Positions 13,797-27,850 of a stretch of 64,000 bases of DNA are shown one piece after another. A program made the translations under genes and the position numbers. The stretch covers positions 496,001 through 560,000 of the forward strand of contig JAKOGH010000002.1 of NCBI GenBank assembly GCA_024811115.1, read 5' to 3'. Origin of the DNA: Terana coerulea (lineage: Eukaryota > Basidiomycota > Agaricomycetes > Polyporales > Phanerochaetaceae). The notes under the pieces are model-generated. The model worked only from the letters and a program-made list of their open reading frames with translations, did not search any database and had not been told where the DNA came from. Every line of letters starts with the position of its first letter. Position 1 is the first letter of the stretch.

Positions 13797-13961
13797 CTGG
13801 AGGGCAGCGAGGGGGCTCGGCACGCTCTTCGGACGTACTCACCGTCACTTCACTGCTCGCACCCGCCCACCCACACCCACCCACTCTCTCTCTCAGTCCT
13901 TCCTTGACCTCCGCGTCGTTCGACCAGTACCCCACCTACCCACCTCCACCGCTCTTTCGAG

Positions 13962-14492
13962 ATGTTCGCCAAGCTCTTCGCTGTCGCCGCCATGGCCCTC
14001 GCTGCCTCCGCTGCTGCCGTCCCCGAGGCGCGCAGCGCCAAGATCGCTGGCACCCACTCCGGTGACGGTGAGCCTCTTCTGGTCTATTTCCACGGGAATC
14101 TCCGCTCACAGACGTCTCTGCAGCGACCTACTACGGCACCGGCCTCGGCGCGTGCGGAATCACCAACGTCGACACCGACTACATCGCCGCCGTCTCGCAC
14201 ATCCTGTTCGACAGCTACCCCGGCTACACCGGCGCCAACCCGAACAACAACCCCATCTGCGGCAAGAAGGCCTCCGTCAACTGTACGTACTCCGCAGGCC
14301 GAATCATCACAGACTATATGCTGACGCTGTGTGTGTGTGTGTGTAGACAAGGGCAAGAAGGTGACGGTGACGATCACCGACCGCTGCGAGGGCTGCGCGG
14401 AGTGGGACCTCGACTTCTCGCCGTCCGCCTTCACGAAGCTCGCGGACCAGGCGCTCGGCCGCCTGCAGGGCATGACCTGGAAGTTCGCGTGA
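13962..14492 (+). CDS. Loosenin-like expansin-related secreted protein (DPBB domain)
   Basis: This is the closest paralogue of the gene at 3778-4305, in opposite orientation. Three exons: a signal peptide starting MFAKLFAVAAMALAASAAAV, then ATYYGTGLGACGITN, NPICGKK, VTITDRCEGCAEWDLDFSP and GMTWKFA. The family Asp in TDRC and the conserved cysteines are present. It has a single DPBB domain and no CBM. Intron 2 ends in a (GT)n run directly at the acceptor, which is absent from the sister gene. TATA box, leader and CDS are intact, so this is the best candidate for a working member of the cluster. The role, disruption of cell-wall polysaccharide packing, is known for the family and inferred here. 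Confidence 0.9.
14328..14344 (+). repeat. (GT)n microsatellite at an intron acceptor
   Basis: An alternating GT run fills the position of the polypyrimidine tract in intron 2 of the loosenin gene and runs straight into the TAG acceptor. The paralogous introns lack it. Confidence 0.7.
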
Positions 14493-14730
14493 GGCTCGCC
14501 GCCTCCATCCGCCTTCCCGTCCCATCTTCCCGTCGTTGGCCCCTTCGCCATATTTATTCGCTCTCGATCTTGCTCAAGGCGCCGCAAGTGTGCTTTCCTC
14601 GCCGCTCCTCGATGCACAGCCGTCCCCGCCGCGCGGGCTAGGAGGACTCCGGAGGGTGCAGGCACCGTTGGTGCGCACCCGACACATAGACGTGCGGGCC
14701 CTGGATGGCTTCGCGCATGGTTGCTTGTTG

Positions 14731-15944
14731 TGATGCTTGATGCTTAAAATTGCTGTATCGATAGACCTTCGTGGCACACCTGCTTTTGTCGTGCTTTGTA
14801 TTTGCTAATTGCATTGACCGTCGTAGACATAGACTCGCCCTAGACATGGTTTGCTTGTGACTTAGCTAGCCTAAGGCACTTATGCTTCAAAAACAAATCA
14901 CATATTGTACTTCCCTGTGCTCTGTCCCAAAATTGCTCAACATGGTGTTTATTCTCTTGGAAAAGTATTTCGTGAGGTATATGAGCTAACTCACAGCGCC
15001 GCCACTTGTATGCATGCAAACCAAGTATCTTTCCTCACAGAAAAGGCGCTATACATCGCAGCGTCTCTTCCTTCCATACATATTCATATGTTATACCTGC
15101 TGTAGGACGTCGCCCGACATGCCTTATGGTACAGTATATGCGCCACATACTGTTGACGTTGCAACGAGTTTCTGATCGCTTTCTGGCAGCCCGTTTCAAC
15201 ACGGCCGGTTGACCGCAGGAGGCTGGAGTGTCCGAGTCTGCCTCTACCGCAGCCACCACAAAGCCACAGCACTCTTGGCGACCGCATTTTCTTCCCTTCT
15301 CGGATGTGAACGTTGTATAGATCTTGCGCCGCCCGCCCAGGCGGTGGTCTACCATCCTAGGCGCAGTGATCGACCGGTACCTGCGTTACCCACACTTTAA
15401 GCACGCCTATCCTTTGAACACTCAGATGACGAAGAAGGTGTGCCAGTAACGATGCCGGAGACAAGTAGAATTCGCAATCTACAGCGAGGTAACAGGTGGA
15501 CTGCAAACGTACTGTGTTGTTGTGAAGTCTACCCCGCGGCTGTCGTAGGGAATTGTCCAGCAACTGAAACGTTTCTTATGCTGCAAAATATTCTAGCGAG
15601 TGACAAGACAGAGTTGCGATAGCACAATGAGTGCGATCGCGCAGCGTGTGTGACGTTTGAATATATAGAGATACAAGATGTTGTGGACACAGTATTGGAG
15701 GAAAAGAGTGAGGCGCGCGTTGGGCGCGCGCCAACTTTTCCCTCGCATTTCTCTTTGCTTGTCTCTGTTAGGATCTAAAGTCGCCGGTTCCCCGACCGCG
15801 GACACCAAGTGGACTTTCCAGTATTCAGCCGACCTCAACCACAATGGATACTATACAGCCTATACTACAATCGTTACGATTTTTTCCCTTCTTGGCATGA
15901 CAATCTGCATCCTTCGCCTGTACTAGTTCCTGCATAGGTTGAAT
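14731..15944. other. Intergenic stretch, nothing firmly recognised
   Basis: It is AT-richer than the flanks. A plus-strand frame at 15678-15926 ends in a hydrophobic segment (TIVTIFSLLGMTICILRLY), but it has no family match or paralogue and is not called. Confidence 0.35.
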
Positions 15945-16553
15945 TTAGTCGAAGTGCCACGTCACGCCGTGAAGGCGCCCGACAGACACGTCCGGGTCTG
16001 CCAACTGTGAGAATGCGCCCGTGGAGAGATCGAGGTCAAGCCCCTGGCAGGCAGCACAACTGCCCACGACTTCAACAGTCACGAATCTTCCTTGATCTGT
16101 GTAGAGAATCAGTACGAATACGTGGGCAGATCGGGTACTGAGACGAAATAGACTGACAGAAAGCAGTAATCAGCCTGCCGCAAATGGGATTATCGTTAGC
16201 ATTTTCACCATTATAGCCCCTGTTAGGTAGTATAGCTTCAGCGCGAGTATCTTACTGAAGTGTTAGGTACACTCACGGCCAGACATCGAATAGGAGAGAG
16301 CTAACAGCTGTGACCAAGTCGGCGTCAGAGTTCGTGACACCACAAGCACCAAGGCCGACTGGATCAAGGGTGACTATAAAAATAGAATTAGCTTGAATAT
16401 TTTCAGACAATGTCAAGCACGATACATGCCATCGCCGGAGTGAGTGGCGGGTATAAAATCACGTGCGGCCAGGTCTTGGGGGCTTGCACGCGGAGCGGCA
16501 ACAGCAGAGAGAGCATTAAGAGCAACGAGCAAGATAGCTGAGATGCAAATCAT
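15945..16553 (-). CDS. Divergent loosenin-like DPBB protein lacking the catalytic Asp
   Basis: Four exons join in frame: signal peptide MICISAILLVALNALSAVAA, then a THSGDV junction, GLGACGVTNSDADLVTAVSS and FDVWPGYNGENANDNPICG. The last exon carries VTVEVVGSCAACQGLDLDLS and ends GRLHGVTWHFD. The fold-defining cysteines remain. The TYYGTG segment is replaced by VTLDPV, and the Asp-Arg of TDRC is Gly-Ser, so expansin-type activity is probably altered or lost. Intron 1 begins with GC instead of GT (GC-AG intron) at the position where its paralogues have GTGAGT. An extra intron splits the FD-W-PGY segment. The frame is open throughout, so the gene is diverged but not obviously dead. Confidence 0.78.
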
Positions 16554-17349
16554 AGCGTTATGCGCAAGGACTTAGGTCTGTTTGTAGAAGGGAGTTTAGA
16601 GTGAGGCAGAGCAAAAAGCAGCTGGAATGAGCTGGTGGGCATCTTTCCGAAACTTTGGAGACCTTTCGTGTCTTCAGTCAGCAGAGTTCAGCTTTAAAAG
16701 CTGAGTCCAGCGACCTGCGTTGTGGCACGGGCTTCCCTTCGCTGGCCCGAACAGCGGTTGGTAAAACTAACTAAATGATAGCGTGGGTGCTGTAACGGCA
16801 CTAAGGTAAGTTCAGGTCATCTAATTCCAATAATACATCCTTACAACAAAATTCTAAAGCTGTTGTTTCCTAGCCGCTGTTCCGGTGGGTTTCGGAGAAT
16901 TTCGAATCAATCCCACCAACAGTGCCACCAACAGAACCACCAACAGAACATCCAATGATGCTCCGTGGCCTTAAGCCAGAATCTTATCATAGCACAAATC
17001 TACCCAGTATATTGCAGCCACCGTAAGGGTAAGGCGTAGAATGGCTCGGTAGGCAAGGTAGAGACTACATAACATGTCAGCATACGTATATATGGAAGCT
17101 AATGTAGGACGCGACCTTGTTTTCTGTGTCGATGGAGCGTAGGTAGTGACGTATGAGTATCGACGGTACTAGAGATTCGCCAATGCGATATCTGTAGCGC
17201 GGTCAACTTGATTAGCTTCATTCAGGCCATAGAACACCAGGAAGGAAAGTGGGGTCGGTCACCGGTACGAACCCTGCCAACTGTCCTGCTGCAATCGTAG
17301 AGTTCATTTCACCGTCTACAATTTATCGTCTGGTGCGATTGCTCCTTTT
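16554..17349. other. Intergenic stretch, nothing recognised
   Basis: Upstream region of the divergent loosenin gene. It holds a TTTTAAAG motif near 16690 and a short tandem AACAGAACCACCAAC-type repeat near 16915-16950, but no gene. Confidence 0.35.
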
Positions 17350-18445
17350 TTACGGGGGTGATTTTGAATGGCGACGGCAAGATGATTCTGAAGAGTGGGT
17401 TTCGAAAGGAAGCGTCCGCGGTGCGGGAGCGCAGGTACCGACGCTTCGCATGCTTCGCGAGACATCGACGACGCGGCGGTGCGTCGCGCGTCCCGAACAG
17501 AGCCGTCGCACGCCGACGCGATCCCGATGGGCGGCGCAGAGTGTGTCGAAGGGGCGTATTCATAGGCACCTGCGTTTCCCGCGTGCGGAGAGCAGTCTCG
17601 CGGGAGAATGTTCAATTTTACAGCGTGAAGAAACCCACGTAGCTTGATGAAGTTGCTGTGGGTGCCAGCCAGCAAGACCTCCGCGAGCGAATCCACCGCA
17701 GCTTGAATTTACCTAGACGAGCGGGTTGCTGCACGCGCCTTGACCTGATGGCCATGGACCGGCCGGCCGTCACTGGGAGCGATCATCGAGTTCGTTCAGT
17801 GAGGTTCAGCGTATGCGTTGGCACGAGCTTCTGCAACAAGGTCTTTCGTGGGTGCGCAGGCGTTGTGAACTACTCTCTCGTCGGCAGCTTGACCAGATCG
17901 CTCGTCTTGTGAGATACCGCGCATCTTGACTCAAGCTCAAGAGTCCTTCAAAAGAGCGAGCAATGATGTTCAATAGTACTTAGACTTCAAAGCCCAGTCT
18001 CATCGCGTATATGTTACTCACCAGACACCGTTCCTTATACAACTGTAACTTGAACCATGTCTGCCCCAGCCGCGTACTTAGGCGTGGCAGCACTACTAAG
18101 AGTGTGGCTGTCAGTTTAGTTGAACTTCGAAGTAGAGAAGCAAGTGCAGCGCTGGGGCGCTTACATCCAGAAGGGGTCTCGGCCCGAAAGCGAATGTCGG
18201 AAGCGAGAACGTAGACGCCGGACCATAATTGGTTGACCTCGGTTCAGGCCGCCGCCGGCACTGGCACTGGCACTGGCAGCAGCCCATCGCGACATCGTCC
18301 CGCCCACCACTGCCGTCCGGATTTTCGCTACGACTGACAGCGTGTCTCGTCGCGGCAGGATCGCGCAGATGTGGTGATATCCTGCCGCGTGCCCAGCCTC
18401 GTGCAGCCGACGATGGCAAGGTTGAATGTTCACGGACCACAAACG
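17350..18445 (-). repeat. ~1.05 kb repeat, copy 2 (inverted relative to copy 1)
   Basis: The minus strand is collinear with 6950-7990. It abuts the right duplication arm directly at about 18445-18450, whereas in the left half the same two blocks are separated by about 4.7 kb containing a loosenin gene and the cupin. Confidence 0.65.
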
Positions 18446-18449
18446 GTGA

Positions 18450-22004
<3,555 letters not shown>

Positions 22005-22590
22005 CGCGGAAGGGCAGAAATAAAAGATGAAAAAAGATAGGAAATTAGGGGAGATGAGAGAGAAGGTGAAAGGCACACAAGGTTCCACATTCATGGGGAG
22101 CGACTGTGTATATACCCTAGCTAGCAGGTCAGCCTCTGAGGCTGCCTGAGGCTGTGCCGCCAGGGCTGGTTTGGAATGAGGTAGCCGCAGGTGTCCACCT
22201 CCGAGTCTGCCCTGTGCACGCTAGCAAGAAATTTCATGAAAGTTGTACATGAAAGTACTATATATACCTCCATGTACAACCTTCGTGTAGTATGTAGCGG
22301 GTTGAGAGCTGGGTCGTTCCATTTTCTGAATCTCGAAAGTTGAACACGCTCAGCGTTCCCTTTATGGCAGTGCACTCCCACGGTCATAATGTTGTTTCGG
22401 CAGTCGGCGCTAAGCTGCTAGCATCCGCTTTGCTCTGCTTTGCTTCCACTGCAACTTCACGAGTGCATATTTCTGCACATACCGGATTCCTCATCTCTGA
22501 ACACGCCAGCCAAGCCCCCTTCCCGCCTGGAGTGGCAGAAACGATATATAGAGAGTGGATTGGAAGTTAAACTCATAGACATCGGGCGGG
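22005..22590. other. Kinase upstream region
   Basis: Holds the presumed promoter of the kinase (a TATATAC stretch near 22107-22116 on the plus strand). No gene is recognised. Confidence 0.35.
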
Positions 22591-22830
22591 AGGTGAGCAT
22601 CTCGATGAGTCGATGACCGACTGCTGTCAGGCAGTGGGACCTTAACTTCTCGCCCTCCGCCTCTTTGCAGCTCGCGGACTGATCCCCTGCACTGCATGAC
22701 CTGAAGCTTGGTTGAAGCCATCTCTTCAATACCTACACCCCTTTGTCCAGCGCTATCCGCCGTACAATAATGTCTATTCGCTTTCCAGTCCGCTCAAGCC
22801 GTCCCAACCTTGCTCTACCGCTCCTCGACG
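22590..22830 (+). pseudogene. Decayed loosenin gene fragment (3' exon and 3' flank)
   Basis: Nucleotides 22605-22715 align with the last exon of the loosenin genes: the ACCGACTGCTG stretch equals the TDRC codons, then GTGGGACCT-AACTTCTCGCCCTCCGCCT and CTGCATGACCTG. The frame is shifted and stops intervene. The alignment continues into the 3' flank (TATTCGCTTTC and GCTCCTCGACG near 22765-22835), so the whole gene end was once duplicated here. Confidence 0.7.
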
Positions 22831-24240
22831 TGAAGCCATGTACTGATGTCAAATTATACTTACTGGACCTTCCGCGCGGTGTATTGGGAGCTACGAAGCC
22901 TGCAGCAGCTGCTGGAGCGCCGTGGGCCGCTGCGTAAGAACGCCGAGCATTCACGCCTTCAACATGAAGTGCGAAGTGCCATCATCCCTACAAGCGGGGC
23001 TTCGGCAGGATCCATTTGTCGAGAATTTCGCTCGAAGTTCGAGCTTGCCGCCTCCTTAGAGTGGCTGGCTCTCTTCGGTAGTCAGTGTGCGAAGGATATG
23101 GTGCCGATCCCATACCCGCGGATTCAGGATGTTCTTACCGGGATGACTGGAAGTTGGCCGAAACTTAGACTGGATGATCATGGCAGAATGGATACGGGAC
23201 GCCTGGCGGGCTACGTGCGTATTTGCTGTGTCAGTTCGCTGCAAAAACGCTTGCGAAAGGGGTTCGTGCTGGCTGGGTCCGTGAACACGTACCGTCGGGA
23301 GTCGGGCCCGCCCATGCGCCGCCGTCCGCGTCAATTTGTCCTTGCTCGCTGCGGACCATCCGCGCAGCGCACACCCAAGCCTAATGGATAGTCCGGGTGC
23401 GTGGTGTCTAGAATAGCAATCCGCTCACGGCGCTGATGTCTCTTTGCACCCTCAACGCCGAAAATGGGGAGCCGCGTCAGGCAAGTACAGTACATGCGTC
23501 GGTCGGCGCGGCGGACACCCACATCCGAGATGGAAATTTAGCTGAAGACCCTCGGCAGGCCGTAACATTCGGCGGCCCCAGCCATGGACCCTACCCGAGA
23601 CCCCGACGGCTAGGCAATTCCGTCCAATCGTTGTACTCGACCCAGTAAGTGTGTCGTCAGTACGATGTACCCTCGCTGTCGCTATGACACCGGTGAACTT
23701 GTGCTTCCCGGGCTTTCCACCCATTTTATTATCATCGTTCGTGGTTTGGCCCGAACGTTGACTCACATGTCAAGATACGCTCAGACAGTCCTCTGAAACC
23801 TGACGGAATTCGATCGACGGGCATGAGCATTTGGGCCATGACGACAATAGAACAAGACCCTCAACCCACTCTCGGGCACTCGGTATGCCGAGTTATGCTT
23901 GCTCGGACCAGGCTGCGCATTTCGCCGTTACCAAAAGGCTTGTGGGCCCGATGACTGTAGAAAGCACATATTCTTGCACGCTCATTGCAATTGCTCATTT
24001 CAATTAGGCCGGTTGGTGGCCTTGTCTAGAATGCCTGTGGACGGACTTGGCAGTCTCTGACTCGCTCTTGAAGGGTGCTTCGTAAGTCAAAAATATCGAG
24101 GGTATGACCCTTTCTAAGTCTCCGACTCTCCGGTCACTGCACAAATTTTGGCCAGACCCCCGATCGTTCGATCATGTTTTTCTGTGCTTGGGCGCCAGCA
24201 GCAAGCATTGTGGCGCCTGGGGTGCAGGCTGCGGGTAGGC
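22831..24240. other. Intergenic stretch, no supported gene
   Basis: A 181-codon plus-strand frame at 22846-23391 is open but lacks any motif I recognise. It starts inside the loosenin-relic flank. Nothing else is supported. Confidence 0.35.
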
Positions 24241-24249
24241 CTGGAGAGG

Positions 24250-24257
24250 TATATAAG
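24250..24257 (+). promoter_or_regulatory. TATA box of loosenin gene at 24425-24959
   Basis: TATATAAG lies 168-175 nt upstream of the ATG, the same spacing as in the other two loosenin promoters. Confidence 0.65.
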
Positions 24258-24424
24258 ACTCACCTTGCCCAGCAGAGATTTGGCACGTTTCTCAACGTTC
24301 ACAGTCGTCGACCACAGGCACCCGCCTCACCATCACACTCTCTCAGACTCTGACACCAGGGCTCGTTGCTCAACTCTCTTTGACACCACCCTCGTCACCG
24401 CATACATCCTCCCACTCTTTCACC

Positions 24425-24959
24425 ATGTTCTCCAAGGTCTTCGCTATCGCCGCCATGGCTCTCGCCGTCTCTGCTGCCACCATTCCCTCTGAGAAGCGCT
24501 CTATCTCTGTGTCTGGCACGCACACTGGTGAAGGTGAGCTCCCGTAGCCAAGTCTCTGCCCGAGACCTCCGCGCTGACCGCAGTCTTCTTCCAGCCACCT
24601 ACTACGCCACTGGTCTTGGCGCTTGCGGCATCACCAACACGGACACCGACTACATCGCCGCCGTGTCGCAGACCCTGTTTTGACAACTACCCCGGCTACA
24701 ACGGCGCGAACCCCAATGCGAACCCCCATCTGCGGCAAGAAGGCAACTGCTCATTGTACGCGAACCCTCGCCTTGCGTGCTTCGTATATGCTAATGTTCT
24801 ATTCTTTAAACAGACAACGGCAAGTCCGTCACCGTTGCGCTTACCGACCGCTGCACCGGCTGCGCCACGTGGGACCTCGACTTCTCTCCCTCCGCGTTCA
24901 CGAAGCTGGGAGCCGAGTCCGCAGGCCGCCTCTATGGTATGACCTGGTCGTTCAACTAG
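24425..24959 (+). CDS. Loosenin-like protein with two single-base frameshifts
   Basis: This is the fourth loosenin-type gene. Signal peptide MFSKVFAIAAMALAVSAATI, three exons with the same intron positions, then ATYYATGLGACGITN, DTDYIAAVSQ, a TDRCTGCATWDLDFSP-type last exon and GMTWSFN before the stop. Exon 2 has one extra base in TTTT (24678-24681) and one extra base in CCCCC (24723-24727), judged against the paralogues. Together they leave the exon two bases out of register, and a stop follows right after the first. Both lie in homopolymers, so sequencing error is a real option. If true, the gene is a recent pseudogene. The promoter and 3' end look intact. Confidence 0.75.
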
Positions 24960-25728
24960 GGGCTTTGTCGCCCGTCTTCCCTCGTCTCTCCATTCCTCCC
25001 TTCACTACCCTAATGCCACCAACCATCGGCCCAAAATTATTTCCCACCACAACGACGGGATGTACCATACCGCACCATCGCACGCCTGCACGTCCCGACT
25101 CTCCTCGACGCCAGTCGTTCCTCGCTACAGCGCTGCTTGCCAGGCTGCTGCGGGGCTAGGAGGATCAGTCGGATTTCGCAGACTCTGGAAATGTCTGCGT
25201 GGGCACTCCTCTCCTCCCATCTATTGCATCATCTACCATCCTATCCCCACTGTATCGATAGAATAGCTGTAACAGCGTTCACCGCTGTTGTTAGAGTACT
25301 TGTGCATTAGACTCAAATTAGACTTGGTGCAGACGAGATCTGTCCCTACCCAAAACGGCAATGCCATCAGCTTTGGAACTTAACATGTGCAAACAACTGT
25401 GACGGTCGGGCCTGTGCCCGGCTTCTTGCTTTCGACCTCGACCTCGACAACTCCTACACTATTCACTTATCTCATATCACAATTAACGCTCCCAGAGCGA
25501 GTAGCCCGCGCTTTATTAGCGAAGTTGTCTGCCAGCGGAATGTGGACGCTGTGGACAGTCGCAAAGTTATGAGTACGTGCACAATAACCTAAGTTAATGC
25601 CAGATGCCAACTCATGCCGCAGGCATATATCGCAAACATTGTACTTATAGTAACACGAAATGCTAGGTCGCTTAAACATGTAATAGTCCCTGCCGCGCGT
25701 TCAACTTGAGATTCACGTCGGGAACACA
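24960..25728. other. Intergenic stretch between convergent genes
   Basis: 3' flanks of the loosenin gene (plus) and the SDR gene (minus). No gene or repeat recognised. Confidence 0.35.
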
Positions 25729-26830
25729 TCAAATCCACTGCTTGTTTCCCCAGTGCGATAGGAAGGAGCCGCTGTCCTTCTTAGAGCTGGCCTTCACGAT
25801 ATCGATCAACCTAGCGCAGGATTCCTCGGGGGTGATAGGCTTGCCGTCCCACTCAGGGTACGCCTTCTTCAGAACGCTGACAAACCCGGCGGTGCCCTCG
25901 GGGGCAGCTAGGGCAGAAGACATCCTAGTAAGCACTCCGCTTCCTCGCACAATTTACACGATGGACTTACGAGCTCCATTGGAGGTGTCGACCAATCCGG
26001 GGTGAAGCGCCAGAACACAAAGTTCTCGTCCTTGTACTGGGCCGCGTACTTTGCATTGACCATGTTCACGGCGGCCTTCGAGATGGCGTACGGCGCATGT
26101 CCAGAAAGGCCGCTCGTGAGCGTGAAGTCGAGATCGCCCACGCCCGAGCTGATGGTGACGATCTTCACGGTCTTGTCCTTGTTAGCCGCGGCGGCCTTCT
26201 TGAGCAGAGGGAGGAAGGCGTTTGTGGTATGGATAACGCCGGTGACGTTTGTTGTGAACTGTGCGTAAAAGAGCAGGGCAGGGACAGGATCAAGGCCGAT
26301 GTTAGGGCGTAGGGGTGAAGGACGGACGCGGCGGTACGAACGTTTTCGTTGAGATCCTTCTCGAGTTCCTCAACCTCGCCATTCAGAGCCCAGGTTTCCA
26401 GGGAGTAGTGGCGCTTTTCCCTCGGAACGTATGCAGCGTTGTTGACGAGCGTGTTCACACTCCCACCGGTGATCTTGGAAACTTCCTCTGCCGCAGCCTG
26501 TCGATTCATCGCGCAAATTTGGTCCGGTCAGTTATGCTGAACATCGATGGGGAAGAAGGGCTCGCTTACCTTAAGAGCCTTGTAGTCGGTAATGTCGGCC
26601 TCGAGAACGCGAATGTTGGACCGCTCACGCGCGAGGGCGAGGAGGTCGGTCGCACCGGCCTTGTTGCGCACAATGCTGAAGATGGTGTTTTCAGGCTTTG
26701 CGCTCAGCTGGCGTACGAACTCGAGCTAGAGAGTACGGTTGGTTAGCCTGGACACTTTCGGACGTGTGAAGCAGAGTTGGATACGCACGCCAATGCCGCG
26801 AGAGGTACCGGTAATCACGTATGCGGGCAT
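25729..26830 (-). CDS. Short-chain dehydrogenase/reductase (SDR), C-factor-like
   Basis: This is an NAD(P)-dependent oxidoreductase of the classical SDR fold. Exons join to give MPAYVITGTSRGIG (TGxxxGxG cofactor site), VRNKAGATDLL, VLEADITDYKALK, LVNNAAY, TNVTGVIHTTNAFLPLL, ISSGVGDLDFTL and YAISKAAVNM (Tyr-x-x-x-Lys). The last exon ends SFLSHWGNKQWI. It is a tandem paralogue of the gene at 27851-28923 with matching intron positions, including GTTCGT/GTCCGT donors after the DLNEN/DINNN codons. One base appears missing near 26012: the sequence reads FVFWRFTPDWS where a one-base insertion gives FVFLALHPGLVDTSNGA. The substrate is unknown. A TATAAAAG box lies ~75 nt upstream. Confidence 0.83.
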
Positions 26831-26904
26831 GTCTTAAGTTGTGGTTTTGGTCGAAAGATGTGGGTGTTACAGTGCTGCTATTGGATGCGTATACTCGACT
26901 GAGG

Positions 26905-26912
26905 CTTTTATA
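26905..26912 (-). promoter_or_regulatory. TATA box of SDR gene at 25729-26830
   Basis: TATAAAAG is read on the minus strand about 75 nt upstream of the ATG. The sister SDR has the same motif at about 95 nt. Confidence 0.6.
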
Positions 26913-26919
26913 CTGTCCT

Positions 26920-27850
26920 CCCCGCTGCCCGCTCCCCGTCCCCGAGCTGCATCCTTTGCGCCACAATACTGTCATAAGTGATTTTGACGTATTAGTAGCC
27001 TCGGAGAACCCAGACCTGGCCCTGCAATTGGTTGAAGCGTCCGCGAGCACGATAAGCACCGGCGGCCCCCGGGCCATGCGCGTTGTCGCGCAATGCGGTG
27101 TTTGAGACTCGGTCGCGGATTACTCAGCAGGCTGCTGACCGCCGCTCCGCCTGCCTCGTTTGTGCCAGGATCTCCCACCTTGAAGGTCTAAAATACCATC
27201 TTATTCGCAAATTTGCGGGAACTACTGTTTGGCCTCTTCAAATCCATACGGCCCCTCCCAGACCCCTTCGGTCTCGTACTGCATACATTTCAACGATTCC
27301 TCTCATTTATACACGCATCGGGTTCAAGAGTTATGGAATCATGGGTACCACATAGGATGATTACGATTCGCCGAAAACTCGACGCCGCCTGGCAATGCAA
27401 CGTTGATGATGCACGCCGACGGTTTTGGGCTCCGGGAAGCGGCCTTCAACTTGAAGCTTCAAGCTCTCCGTGCCCTTTGTAGGTGTAAGCGGGACTACAG
27501 TCTCACGGTAAGTACTGTCGGCTTACTCGCATTCATTCGATGAATAAACCCCGCTTACTCATTTCCCGACTGCTCCCAAAGCGTCCTGTTTTAGACGCCT
27601 TCGCTTTTGAACTTACACGCAACCTGCATGTTCTCATTGACTTCCCCTCTGTTATCACGGATTGTGCATATAGGGCTTCGTCATCAACCTCGCACTTCGT
27701 AACCACAAAAATTCAATTGCACCAAACGTTGCGTATAGTCATGCAGGCTACAATGCAACTCGGTTTATTGACGAATTTCTTGACATAGGACAAGCATGCT
27801 GCTACTGTGGGGGCTCCAGAACGACCAGCGTACGTCCTGCGAGTTCTGGA
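26920..27850. other. Intergenic stretch between the two SDR genes
   Basis: Upstream region of the first SDR and 3' flank of the second. No further gene recognised. Confidence 0.35.

Larger units (their letters stand above)
13560..14730 (+). repeat. Loosenin gene-plus-promoter block, inverted copy of 3600-4700
   Basis: The promoter, all three exons and the 3' flank match the minus-strand block at 3600-4700. The coding exons are nearly identical in protein sequence, while the introns differ. Confidence 0.8.

Noticed and set aside
15678..15926. Plus-strand ORF of 82 codons ending in a hydrophobic segment, a possible small membrane protein
   Set aside because: No motif, paralogue or splice structure, and the N-terminal half looks like random GC/AT mix. 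Length is within chance expectation.
22846..23391. 181-codon plus-strand ORF downstream of the loosenin relic
   Set aside because: No recognisable domain. It starts inside the decayed loosenin 3' flank, and both strands are open over part of it. Kept only as an intergenic note.
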